DNA of 11,202 bases from positions 14,576 to 25,777 of the forward strand of contig PMYA01000063.1 in NCBI GenBank assembly GCA_003170935.1, read 5' to 3'. This DNA comes from Methanobacteriota archaeon (GTDB taxonomy: Archaea; Halobacteriota; Bog-38; Methanoflorentales; Methanoflorentaceae). Both the position numbers and the translations under genes were made by a program. Under the pieces are notes generated by a model. It was given only the letters and a program-made list of their open reading frames with translations. It made no database searches and had not been told where the DNA came from. Of this stretch, positions 1-5,891 are shown piece by piece (position 1 is the stretch's first letter; each line of letters starts with the position of its first letter).

Positions 1-552
1 ATTTGCCCTGGAACAATTATCGGATATCGTGCCGCACAGATAGCAGTGCGAGAATTTTCGTCTAAAAGGTCAGTCGATGAGGCGCTGATAGCTATCGTCG
101 AAAATGACAGCTGCAGCGTCGACGCTATACAGGTTGTAACAGGTTGCACGTTCGGGAAAGGCAATCTTATTTTTAAAGACTATGGAAAGCACGTCTATAC
201 GTTCATTAACAGGGAGACCAGAGACGCGCTGCGAATCTCTTTGAATAGTTCAGTTAATCTGGAGCATATGGATCCAACGTGGAGTCGGCTTCGCAGAAAG
301 GTGACTTCTGGATCTGCCACTTCGGTTGAGCAGCAAGACTTCAGGAAACGTGCAGACATAATCGCCGAAAAACTCATGAATATGTCTGAGGAGGATTTGT
401 TTACCGTCACGCACATCGATATCGCCGATGTTCCGAAGAAGGCACAGATATTTCGGTCAGTCACGTGTCAGAAGTGCGGAGAGCTCGTTTCAGAACATAG
501 AGTGCGACTGGAAAACGGAGAAAAGGTGTGTATTCCCTGCTCCGCGGGATAA
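1..552 (+). CDS. FmdE-family zinc protein (5' end outside window)
   Basis: The reading frame is open from base 1. The visible 183 residues begin inside the family's N-terminal signature: C2-P-G, then G-Y-R-A-A, matching the HGHxCPGxxxGxRAA block of FmdE (formylmethanofuran dehydrogenase subunit E-like) proteins. Next come END(S)CSVDAIQ and TGCTFGKGN (Cys38 and Cys49 of the visible part), the most conserved core. The C-terminus has a small zinc-ribbon-like unit, CxxC at 156/159 and CxxC at 177/180. In methanogens FmdE associates with formylmethanofuran dehydrogenase, but many members are stand-alone with unknown roles, and no other Fmd/Fwd subunit is visible here. A GTG at 46 is only an internal valine codon, so a start there would lose the CPG motif. 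The true start is upstream of the window. Family assignment is firm; function is open. Confidence 0.88.
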   Translation: MCPGTIIGYRAAQIAVREFSSKRSVDEALIAIVENDSCSVDAIQVVTGCTFGKGNLIFKDYGKHVYTFINRETRDALRISLNSSVNLEHMDPTWSRLRRKVTSGSATSVEQQDFRKRADIIAEKLMNMSEEDLFTVTHIDIADVPKKAQIFRSVTCQKCGELVSEHRVRLENGEKVCIPCSAG

Positions 553-680
553 TGCGATAAACATATTCTGTCAAGCGAATGGTCGCTCACGGCCGACCGA
601 GATAGACTGACAAGAAGCACACCACGGCAGTCCGCCTAGGACGCCACCCCCGCACACGACTAAAAAGCGCAATCGCCCCA

Positions 681-710
681 CACAACCGCCCTGGTGAGGT
701 GGGCGGTGTG
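681..710. repeat. Inverted repeat upstream of catalase
   Basis: CCGCCC (686-691) pairs with GGGCGG (701-706) around a 9-nt loop. The stem continues as CACA (681-684) with TGTG (707-710) if A685 bulges, giving ten pairs. It lies 129 nt after the FmdE stop and ends 15 nt before the proposed catalase TATA-like box. No T-run follows, so a terminator is less likely than a regulator binding site, though neither is shown. Confidence 0.6.
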
Positions 711-720
711 CCACTCCTGC

Positions 721-733
721 AAAGGTTTTTAGG
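721..733 (+). promoter_or_regulatory. Putative BRE/TATA box of catalase
   Basis: Purine-rich AAAGG (721-725) followed by TTTTTAGG (726-733) resembles an archaeal BRE plus TATA element. Its centre is about 27 nt before ATG 756, which would make the catalase mRNA leaderless. The bases just before the ATG contain no Shine-Dalgarno sequence, which agrees with this. Confidence 0.5.
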
Positions 734-755
734 CCTTCAAATCACACCTAGTCTT

Positions 756-2201
756 ATGAATGACGAACACCTCACCACAAATCAAGGTGTTCCGGTCACC
801 GATAACCAGAGTTCACTAACCGTCGGTGAGCGTGGACCAGTCCTGCTTCAGGACGTGCATCTGATTGAAAAACTCGCGCATTTCGACCGCGAGCGCATCC
901 CGGAGCGTGTCGTGCACGCGAAGGGTGCCGGCGCTCATGGCTACTTCCAAGTGTACAAAAGCATGGCCCCGTATACCTGTGCGAAGTTCCTCCAAGAGCC
1001 AGAAAAGCAAACGCCTGTCTTTGTTCGTTTTTCAACGGTCGTCGGCGCTCGGGGCTCCGCCGATACGGCACGCGACCCGCGAGGCTTTGCGGTCAAGTTC
1101 TACACTGAAGAAGGAAACTACGACCTCGTAGGAAACAACCTGCCCGTCTTCTTCATTCGCGATGCTCTAAAGTTTCCAGATATGGTGCACTCCTTCAAGC
1201 CCTCACCAGATTCCAACATTCCGACGAGCTCCTCAGCAAACAGCCGTTTTTGGGATTTTATCTCCTTGACGCCTGAATCGACCCACATGATCGTCTGGTT
1301 GTTCTCCGACCGGGGGACCCCTAAGAGCTACCGGATGATGGAAGGATTTGGCGTCAACACCTACAAGTGGGTAAACATGGCGGGGGAAGCTCGCTACGTT
1401 AAGTACCACTGGAAACCGAAGCTGGGCGTCCATTCCTTCGACCGTAATGAAGCTACCAAATTGGCGGGAACCGACCCGGACTACCTCACCCGAGATCTTT
1501 GGGATGCGATCGCTAGCGGCGGGGAAGTTGAGTATGAACTCAACGTTCAGCTGATGGATATCGCGAAAGAGCTCGAACAGGATTTCGATCCCCTCGACGC
1601 TACCAAGACGTGGCCTGAGGACAAGTTCCCGCTAATGCCGGTCGGCAAGATGGTGCTCAAGCGCAACCCCGAGAACTACTTCACTGAAACGGAGCAGGCC
1701 GCGTTCTCTCCAGGTGCCTTTGTTCCGGGTATCGAACCGTCCGCCGACAAGCTCCTACAAGGCCGCATCTTCTCTTATGCAGATACGCAGCGACATCGGC
1801 TGGGGCCTAACTACTTGCAGCTCGCTATCAACCGACCACACGTGCCGGTTAACAACAACCAACGTGACGGCTTTATGCAGTCGGGGTCGTTCAGAGGAGT
1901 GGTCAACTTCGAACCTAACAGCTTGGACGGAGGTATGCCAAACGAAGCGCCTTCGGGCCCAACGTCTCTCTATCGAGTCGACGGGGAAATCACAAGACGA
2001 AAGATTAGCCTCACAAATAACTTTGCTCAGGCGGGTGCTAAGTTCCGGTCACTCGACTCAATCGACCAAGACCGCCTGATCGACAACATTGTAGACTCAA
2101 TAGCGAATGCCGACAAGTCGATACAAGAACGCATGGTAGATAATTTCACTAACGCAGATCGCGAACTTGGCGCCCGTGTAGCTGAGGGCCTTCACCTCTA
2201 A
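756..2201 (+). CDS. katA: Haem catalase (monofunctional, small-subunit size)
   Basis: This gene encodes a 481-residue haem catalase that converts two H2O2 to water and oxygen, probably in the cytoplasm as no signal peptide is seen. The active-site block RERIPERVVHAKG places the distal catalytic His at residue 54. DLVGNN (Asn127/128) and PVFFIRDALKFPD follow, and RIFSYADTQRHRLG gives the proximal haem-ligand Tyr341. Length fits the small-subunit catalases, with no C-terminal flavodoxin-like extension. The frame stays open to a GTG at 699, but ATG 756 is preferred: the catalase-like sequence begins just after it, and a TATA-like box lies 27 nt upstream. The 19 extra residues from 699 would overlap that box and look unlike the family. 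It stands alone, flanked by an FmdE-family gene and a long non-coding gap. Family certain; start likely. Confidence 0.95.
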   Translation: MNDEHLTTNQGVPVTDNQSSLTVGERGPVLLQDVHLIEKLAHFDRERIPERVVHAKGAGAHGYFQVYKSMAPYTCAKFLQEPEKQTPVFVRFSTVVGARGSADTARDPRGFAVKFYTEEGNYDLVGNNLPVFFIRDALKFPDMVHSFKPSPDSNIPTSSSANSRFWDFISLTPESTHMIVWLFSDRGTPKSYRMMEGFGVNTYKWVNMAGEARYVKYHWKPKLGVHSFDRNEATKLAGTDPDYLTRDLWDAIASGGEVEYELNVQLMDIAKELEQDFDPLDATKTWPEDKFPLMPVGKMVLKRNPENYFTETEQAAFSPGAFVPGIEPSADKLLQGRIFSYADTQRHRLGPNYLQLAINRPHVPVNNNQRDGFMQSGSFRGVVNFEPNSLDGGMPNEAPSGPTSLYRVDGEITRRKISLTNNFAQAGAKFRSLDSIDQDRLIDNIVDSIANADKSIQERMVDNFTNADRELGARVAEGLHL

Positions 2202-2260
2202 CTAAGCGGCTCCAAAAAAGAATTTCCGATTTGCGAGTGTGGCCCTCATCAGCCGTTTAG
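2202..2260 (+). repeat. Stem-loop directly after catalase stop
   Basis: CTAAGCGGCT (2202-2211) pairs with AGCCGTTTAG (2251-2260), ten pairs including one G-U wobble, around a 39-nt loop. It begins at the base after the catalase stop codon, so it would fold in the catalase 3' UTR. It is followed by GGAG/CTCC (2267-2279) and GCAGT/ACTGC (2313-2325). There is no T-run, so a role in transcript end formation or stability is only a possibility. Confidence 0.4.
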
Positions 2261-2562
2261 CTAACAGGAGCTAATCTCCGACTAGCATTTCATAGGCAAG
2301 CCCGTGGTAATTGCAGTTGCACTGCTAGCACTGGACTTGCGCGCTCAGTGGCGAGTGTTCGCCGCGACTTTGCGCACAAAAGTCACTTGCTTGAGAAGTC
2401 GCTGGAAGCACCGCTGACGTCGAAGCAGACTTGAAAATTCGAGTCCACAAATCGCCATGACATAACGTATACCTCTTTTAACAGGAATTGCCACAAGATC
2501 TGACAAACCCTAAGTAGAAAAGTTGGCAAATCACTCAGTTCAGCAAATTTTTGACTAAATGC

Positions 2563-2571
2563 AGTATATAG
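2563..2571 (+). promoter_or_regulatory. TATA-like box with no gene downstream
   Basis: AGTATATAG contains a perfect TATATA (2565-2570). With archaeal spacing the transcript would start near 2594-2597, inside a region without an ORF. This is the main reason to consider a non-coding RNA here. The box is a short A/T motif and could be fortuitous. Confidence 0.35.
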
Positions 2572-2593
2572 TGGCCAACAAAAGAATAGAGTT

Positions 2594-2837
2594 TGACGCC
2601 TATCCTTACTCGCGCTAGCATACGCACTGGGAAGTGGGCTTTAATCCCTACAATGAACAAAATGCTGAGTAACGCAAGCCACTCCCAGTCTAGCTTCCGT
2701 CATCTTTACCCTCAGTAAACGTGCAAAAAAACTCGCCTTTCGTTTCGAAAAGTCTCAGGTTTGACGCTGGGCATCTTTTGTGTATGGGTCTCATCCTCCC
2801 CCTCTTCCTTTTTTTCGGACAATAAACTACTTTTTTT
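2594..2837 (+). ncRNA. Candidate structured non-coding RNA
   Basis: Three signals line up on the plus strand. A TATA-like box (2563-2571) predicts a start near 2594. A long imperfect hairpin follows: GCTAG (2614-2618) with CTAGC (2690-2694), and ACTGGGA-GTGG-CTT (2626-2642) with AAG-CCAC-TCCCAGT (2676-2689). A pyrimidine-rich tract at 2789-2816 has a single purine and contains T7 at 2809-2815; a second T7 lies at 2831-2837. T-rich tracts commonly end archaeal transcripts. The predicted RNA would be roughly 220-240 nt. I recognise no known RNA family, and the minus-strand protease gene ends just beyond. Alternatively these are parts of a long catalase 3' UTR. Confidence 0.3.
2614..2694. repeat. 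Imperfect inverted repeat (19 paired positions)
   Basis: From the outside in: GCTAG (2614-2618)/CTAGC (2690-2694); a 7-nt left bulge; ACTGGGA/TCCCAGT; a one-base left bulge; GTGG/CCAC; a one-base left bulge; CTT/AAG. The loop is about 33 nt. All unpaired bases lie on the left arm. It could be an RNA hairpin or the remains of a small inverted-repeat element; I see no target-site duplication. Confidence 0.55.
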
Positions 2838-2926
2838 AACCACGCGATGTCGCTCTTAACCTAATCGCTTTTAGAGAATTTATTCATGGCACATCTAAAC
2901 AATTTAGGAGTGGTTCTTGAACTGCT

Positions 2927-3667
2927 TCAACTGAAATAATAAGGCAATGCATCTTCTATTCTCTTAACGCCAACGACTGTAACGTTATAGCCCTCTTTTT
3001 GTAGCTGAGCTTGTAAGTTAACGCCCCCAACAACGTTTGTGGCGAGTGGAGAAGCAATGCTTACTACAGTCTCACCGCTGGGAACAATGATTACGCGAGC
3101 CCCGGCTTTTGCTGCTGCCTGTGCTTTTGGATATACACCGCTAACACTGCTTACCGTTCCGTTGCTATCAATTGCTCCCGTCGCGTATACAGAGGAATTG
3201 GTTTCCTTCTTCGTTAGGGCCGAATATGCTGCTATGGTCATAGGAAGACCAGCGCTCGGCCCATCGACTGCATCTACCCCTTTAGGCACATGCAACACGA
3301 ATTCGAAATCTCGTTGATTTGAATTAATCCGAGCTATTTGTGCTGCAACTTTTATGACATCTCGCGCTGTCGCCTGAAAATCAACACCTGTCAGCGGTGC
3401 CGTTTCTACGAAGATGTGACCGGTCCCAGGTTGCGCGTAGACAATTACATCAGACACGGCGCCCGTATAGCTACTATTGTTGTCAGCTTGCTCCACAGCG
3501 AGCATATGCGCAGTGCCGTTGCTCGTTCCGGTGGAGTTAATTCCCAACGGCGACTGGGAGGGGTTCACTTGCACATTGGGCGGGTTCAAGCTGACGGTAC
3601 ATCCCGCCGTAGCAAGCGAGAAGAGTAGCAGAACGCACAAAATAGGTAGAATTCGTTGCCATCTCAT
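2927..3667 (-). CDS. Lipoprotein with Lon-type (S16) serine protease domain
   Basis: A 246-residue protein. The N-terminus is a signal peptide, MRWQR followed by a leucine-rich segment and the lipobox ATAGC with Cys23, so the mature protein is probably lipid-anchored outside the cell. A Pro/Asn/Ser/Thr-rich linker (about 24-65) follows. Residues of about 75-205 resemble the S16 (Lon) proteolytic domain: DGPSAG with the nucleophile Ser138, and GVYPKAQAAAKAGA with the general-base Lys181, the usual Ser-Lys dyad. No AAA+ ATPase domain is present, so it is not a complete Lon. This matches archaeal predicted secreted S16 proteases. The frame extends to a TTG at 3700, but ATG 3667 gives a textbook signal peptide and has AGGA about 9 nt upstream. 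Substrate unknown. Confidence 0.88.
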   Translation of the reverse strand: MRWQRILPILCVLLLFSLATAGCTVSLNPPNVQVNPSQSPLGINSTGTSNGTAHMLAVEQADNNSSYTGAVSDVIVYAQPGTGHIFVETAPLTGVDFQATARDVIKVAAQIARINSNQRDFEFVLHVPKGVDAVDGPSAGLPMTIAAYSALTKKETNSSVYATGAIDSNGTVSSVSGVYPKAQAAAKAGARVIIVPSGETVVSIASPLATNVVGGVNLQAQLQKEGYNVTVVGVKRIEDALPYYFS

Positions 3668-3711
3668 AACGTTAAGTCCTGACAAATTATCACATACCAA
3701 TCTCCTGTAGC

Positions 3712-3721
3712 TAATAATAAC
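3712..3721 (-). promoter_or_regulatory. TATA-like box upstream of the S16 lipoprotein
   Basis: On the minus strand this reads GTTATTATTA, centred near 3716, predicting a start near 3690 and a leader of about 23 nt. That leader contains AGGAC (3680-3676) before ATG 3667, so this gene would use a short leader with a Shine-Dalgarno site and not be leaderless. Confidence 0.3.
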
Positions 3722-4079
3722 TGTTCTCCCATTGACGCAACGGAATAGCGTAGCGCGCCTTAGCTCGATTCCCTAAATTTCAAGCGCAGATTTATCAATC
3801 CCACTTACGTCTACTGAAGTGCAACCGCTTTTGCAGAGTGAAAGCTTCGTGCGACAGTCGTGTAATATCGGTCACGAACTACTCCCACTTATTCTTCGGC
3901 AAGACTAGAGGCCGGAAAATTAAAATAAGCAACCAGCAAGACGACCAAAAAACTTGAAAAGCCCTTTCGAGGCGTAACAGCAGTCGCAATAAACTGCGAT
4001 TAAAGCCTCGTGAACGGCATTAGGTAACTAAAGTAATTGTTAACAGACCGCACACCACGCTACGGCGATGTCTGAATGG
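3722..4079. other. Intergenic region with one nested hairpin
   Basis: This is the rest of the gap between the start of the S16 lipoprotein gene and the end of the small HTH gene. I see no ORF of credible length, no tRNA and no repeats shared with other gaps. The only organised structure is the nested stem-loop at 3968-4010 and the A-run at 3947-3952, which is a T-run on the minus strand. Confidence 0.55.
3968..4010 (-). terminator. Nested stem-loop, possible minus-strand terminator
   Basis: CGAGGC (3968-3973) pairs with GCCTCG (4005-4010), and inside it TCGCA (3984-3988) pairs with TGCGA (3995-3999) around a 6-nt loop. On the minus strand, 16 nt beyond the stem, lies T6 (3952-3947). It sits about 70 nt after the stop of the minus-strand HTH gene, so it could end that transcript. 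A competing small hairpin with a TTCG loop (3961-3973) uses the same CGAGGC arm, which is the geometry of a switch, but nothing else supports that. Confidence 0.4.
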
Positions 4080-4277
4080 TTACGTGGAGTGAGCTGGCTC
4101 AAGGTCAAAGACGTCGTATACCCATTCGGTGCGCTTCTGCCAGTCTACGTACAGAGCCCGTTTGGACACACGATACTTCCCAGAAAGTTTCTCGAGGATG
4201 TCAGACATGTTTAGCTTAGCGATGTACAGCTGGTACATCTCCCTTCTCCTCGAGTACAATTCCGCTTTTTTCGTCAT
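4080..4277 (-). CDS. Small helix-turn-helix protein, phage/terminase-like
   Basis: A 65-residue basic protein. Residues of about 24-50 (NMSDILEKLS, KYRVSKRALY, DWQKR) look like a helix-turn-helix unit followed by the DWxxRxxW pattern seen in small HTH proteins and in the N-terminal part of some phage terminase small subunits. ATG 4277 is preferred over an in-frame TTG at 4283, because AAAGGT on the minus strand lies 5 nt before it. A TATA-like GTTTAAATT (4325-4317) would give a leader of about 17 nt. No partner gene adjoins. It ends soon after the conserved Trp, so it may be a shortened relic of a longer DNA-binding protein; translation beyond the stop in other frames shows no obvious continuation. 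Likely a real gene, function unassigned. Confidence 0.62.
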   Translation of the reverse strand: MTKKAELYSRRREMYQLYIAKLNMSDILEKLSGKYRVSKRALYVDWQKRTEWVYDVFDLEPAHST

Positions 4278-4395
4278 GGTCAACCTTTTTTTGGAATTTC
4301 GTATTTCTCCGCTAAGAATTTAAACTTTTTCTGGAAATCAAGGTCATGAACGCGCCAGTTTCGGCCGCGAGCATTACCCAAGTGGGACTGAGCAG

Positions 4396-5061
4396 TCACA
4401 TCCAACCTTTTTCCATCCAATAGTCGTATTGATGGCTCCAATCCGCTTTATTTGCTTTCACTAGTTCCCTGAAAAACGCACCTCTCTCGGCAATTGAGCT
4501 TTCCTGATCACCGTAGTGACGCTTTCTCTCTATCGCATCCCAAAGAGTCTGCCCAAGATTGCGCGCTTCGGTAATCGCTGTATCAAGCGCTGCAGGATTG
4601 CTGCTAACGGCAGCGCCAACCTCGCCCACCGTCACTACGCCCAACTCGTTCAGGAAATAATTCATATAACGAAGCACTTCGCTGATGCCCGAACCCCCTG
4701 CCGTGGTCACAGCGCAACCATATTTTCCCACGAGCATCTGGCAGTGGATTGCGTCCGCAAGGCGGTCGATCACCGTCTTGAGTTGTGCGGTGACGCCATT
4801 AATGTACACCGGTGAGCCAAGAACGATCCCGTCGGCGCGCATCATTTTTGCCCACAATTCACTGAGGTCATCCTCTTGAATGCACTCGCCTTCAGCGTAA
4901 CAAACTTGACATCCTATACAATATTGTATGTCCAATGCACCGATATCAACAAGTTCGGTTTCTGCCCCGCGCTCCTTCGCACCGTCGAGGACGGCATTTA
5001 CTAGTTTAAGTGTCCGACTGTTCTTGCCACGGGGACTGCTATTTATTCCAAGTATTTTCAT
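4396..5061 (-). CDS. Iron-sulfur flavoprotein / NADPH-dependent FMN reductase family
   Basis: A 221-residue cytoplasmic flavodoxin-fold protein. The N-terminal beta strand and phosphate loop (MKILGINSSPRGKNS) bind FMN phosphate. Residues 48-60 give C-x2-C-x2-C-x5-C (Cys48, 51, 54, 60), the compact cysteine motif of archaeal iron-sulfur flavoproteins (Isf), which hold a 4Fe-4S cluster. GSPVYINGVTAQLKTVIDR (82-100) is the next FMN-binding loop. Characterised Isf proteins from methanogens pass electrons from ferredoxin and can reduce O2 or H2O2, so a role in oxidative stress is possible here, with catalase nearby. ATG 5061 is supported by GGAGGTG (5073-5067) 5 nt upstream, the strongest Shine-Dalgarno in the window. 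It is divergent from the methyltransferase. Family confident; physiological partner unknown. Confidence 0.9.
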   Translation of the reverse strand: MKILGINSSPRGKNSRTLKLVNAVLDGAKERGAETELVDIGALDIQYCIGCQVCYAEGECIQEDDLSELWAKMMRADGIVLGSPVYINGVTAQLKTVIDRLADAIHCQMLVGKYGCAVTTAGGSGISEVLRYMNYFLNELGVVTVGEVGAAVSSNPAALDTAITEARNLGQTLWDAIERKRHYGDQESSIAERGAFFRELVKANKADWSHQYDYWMEKGWM

Positions 5062-5066
5062 CTTTG

Positions 5067-5073
5067 CACCTCC
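5067..5073 (-). promoter_or_regulatory. Strong Shine-Dalgarno of the flavoprotein gene
   Basis: GGAGGTG on the minus strand, 5 nt before ATG 5061. It fixes the start and shows that this organism uses leadered as well as leaderless messages. Confidence 0.7.
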
Positions 5074-5099
5074 ATTACATGATGGATAGGCGTCATACC

Positions 5100-5107
5100 A
5101 TAATTAA
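5100..5107. promoter_or_regulatory. Shared A/T box between divergent genes
   Basis: ATAATTAA reads TTAATTAT on the other strand and contains the palindrome TAATTA. Minus-strand spacing predicts a start near 5077 with a 16-nt leader holding the Shine-Dalgarno. Plus-strand spacing predicts a start near 5130, ten bases before GTG 5140. Only 78 bp separate the two genes, and no second good TATA-like box is visible. Confidence 0.35.
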
Positions 5108-5139
5108 CGTTTCAGATTTGCATCAAACATACCTTTATC

Positions 5140-5742
5140 GTGTCTGTGAAAGACCAGGTTTACGTGGTTGATTTCGATTCGTTTTATAAGAGTACGCCAC
5201 CATGGGACATCGGCCGCCCTCAAAAAGAGTTCGTTCAGCTGGAAGAAGTAGGGGAAATCGTTGGCTCCGTACTTGATGTCGGATGCGGGACTGGGGAGAA
5301 CGCACTATTTCTTGCGAGTCAAGGACATGCCGTGTGGGGAATAGATTTTAGCCCCATCGCGATCAAGAACGCGCGGAGCAAAGCGGAGCGGCACAAGTTA
5401 AACATCAACTTTCTCATATGGGACGCATTAGATCTGCATAATCTCGGGAAAGCATTTGACACTATCATAGACTCGGGATTGTTCCACGTGTTGAGCGACA
5501 CAGACCGCCCCCTTCTTATCACGAATCTTGCGGCCGTGCTCTCCCCTGGGGGGACTTATTTCATGCTTTGTTTCAGCGATTTGGAGCCCGGGACATATGG
5601 TCCGCGTCGAGTTACGCAGGCCGAAATAAGGCGTTCATTTGAGCGTCCGTGGCGTATTAATTATATCAAGTCGGCGCAGAAGGAAGCCCGGGGCCACCGC
5701 AACGGCATCCGCGCGTGGCTCTCCTCCATCTCGAAGGAGTGA
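5140..5742 (+). CDS. Class I SAM-dependent methyltransferase
   Basis: A 200-residue cytoplasmic methyltransferase of the Rossmann-fold class. TPPWDIGRPQ (19-28) is the N-terminal signature of a common small-molecule/thiopurine-like methyltransferase group. Motif I, LDVGCGTGENALFLA (45-59), binds S-adenosylmethionine; GID (67-69) ends beta-2 with an acidic residue for the ribose; IDSGLFHVL (110-118) corresponds to the post-beta-4 region. The methyl acceptor cannot be told from sequence. The start codon is GTG at 5140; another GTG lies two codons on, and no ATG or clear ribosome binding site is nearby. It is divergent from the flavoprotein gene and followed by a 7-bp hairpin. Fold certain, substrate unknown. 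Confidence 0.88.
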   Translation: MSVKDQVYVVDFDSFYKSTPPWDIGRPQKEFVQLEEVGEIVGSVLDVGCGTGENALFLASQGHAVWGIDFSPIAIKNARSKAERHKLNINFLIWDALDLHNLGKAFDTIIDSGLFHVLSDTDRPLLITNLAAVLSPGGTYFMLCFSDLEPGTYGPRRVTQAEIRRSFERPWRINYIKSAQKEARGHRNGIRAWLSSISKE

Positions 5743-5756
5743 CGGGCTCGCGATTG

Positions 5757-5775
5757 CAGGACTGAGGAAGTCCTG
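5757..5775 (+). terminator. Hairpin after the methyltransferase
   Basis: CAGGACT (5757-5763) and AGTCCTG (5769-5775) are perfect complements around a GAGGA loop, starting 14 nt after the stop. There is no T-run, so it may be a 3' stabilising stem and not an intrinsic terminator. Confidence 0.4.
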
Positions 5776-5843
5776 AAACCTACGTTCTCGAAGAACAACT
5801 CATCAGCGTCTAGTTTTACCTACCAGCAATTTCGCGTGAAAAA

Positions 5844-5886
5844 GCATATCCCTCTAGAGAGCAAAACCGTCAATAATTTAGGAGAG
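5844..5886 (+). promoter_or_regulatory. Promoter-like box and ribosome binding site of the DUF169 gene
   Basis: GCATATCC (5844-5851) is a weak TATA-like box predicting a start near 5874. GGAGAG (5881-5886) follows 5 nt before ATG 5892. The ribosome binding site is convincing and decides the start; the box is tentative. Confidence 0.45.
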
Positions 5887-5891
5887 AGTGT

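Larger units (their letters stand above)
2202..2926. other. 725-bp intergenic region without a convincing gene
   Basis: Neither strand has an ORF of credible length or coding character; the best start, ATG 2653, gives 21 codons without a ribosome binding site. The region instead holds a series of stem-loops: 2202-2260, 2267-2279, 2313-2325, 2348-2365, 2366-2384 (immediately adjacent to the previous one), 2428-2445 and the long imperfect one at 2614-2694. It also has a TATA-like box at 2563-2571 and T-runs at 2809-2815 and 2831-2837. Short stems of five to six pairs are expected by chance in a gap this long. No tRNA, SRP RNA or RNase P signature was recognised. Confidence 0.6.

Noticed and set aside
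699..755. Catalase start at GTG 699
   Set aside because: The added 19 residues do not resemble catalase, overlap the TATA-like box, and ATG 756 fits the promoter spacing.
2428..2450. TTCGAGTCC resembling a tRNA T-loop
   Set aside because: The flanking five bases on each side are not complementary and no acceptor, D or anticodon arm is found; the bases fit a small local hairpin better.
2591..2605. GTTTGACGCCTATCC resembling GTATGACGCCTATCC on the minus strand upstream of the flavoprotein
   Set aside because: A 14 of 15 match between two places on either strand is expected by chance a few times in a window this size, and it sits in different contexts.
2653..2718. Small plus-strand ORF of 21 codons from ATG 2653
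   Set aside because: No ribosome binding site, a Ser-rich and unremarkable sequence, and overlap with the hairpin; indistinguishable from chance.
2886..2939. 17-codon plus-strand ORF from ATG 2886
   Set aside because: Too short to judge, and its 3' end overlaps the end of the minus-strand S16 gene; no ribosome binding site just upstream.
3668..3700. S16 lipoprotein start at TTG 3700
   Set aside because: It would put eleven residues before an otherwise ideal signal peptide, and the AGGAG there lies too close to the TTG.
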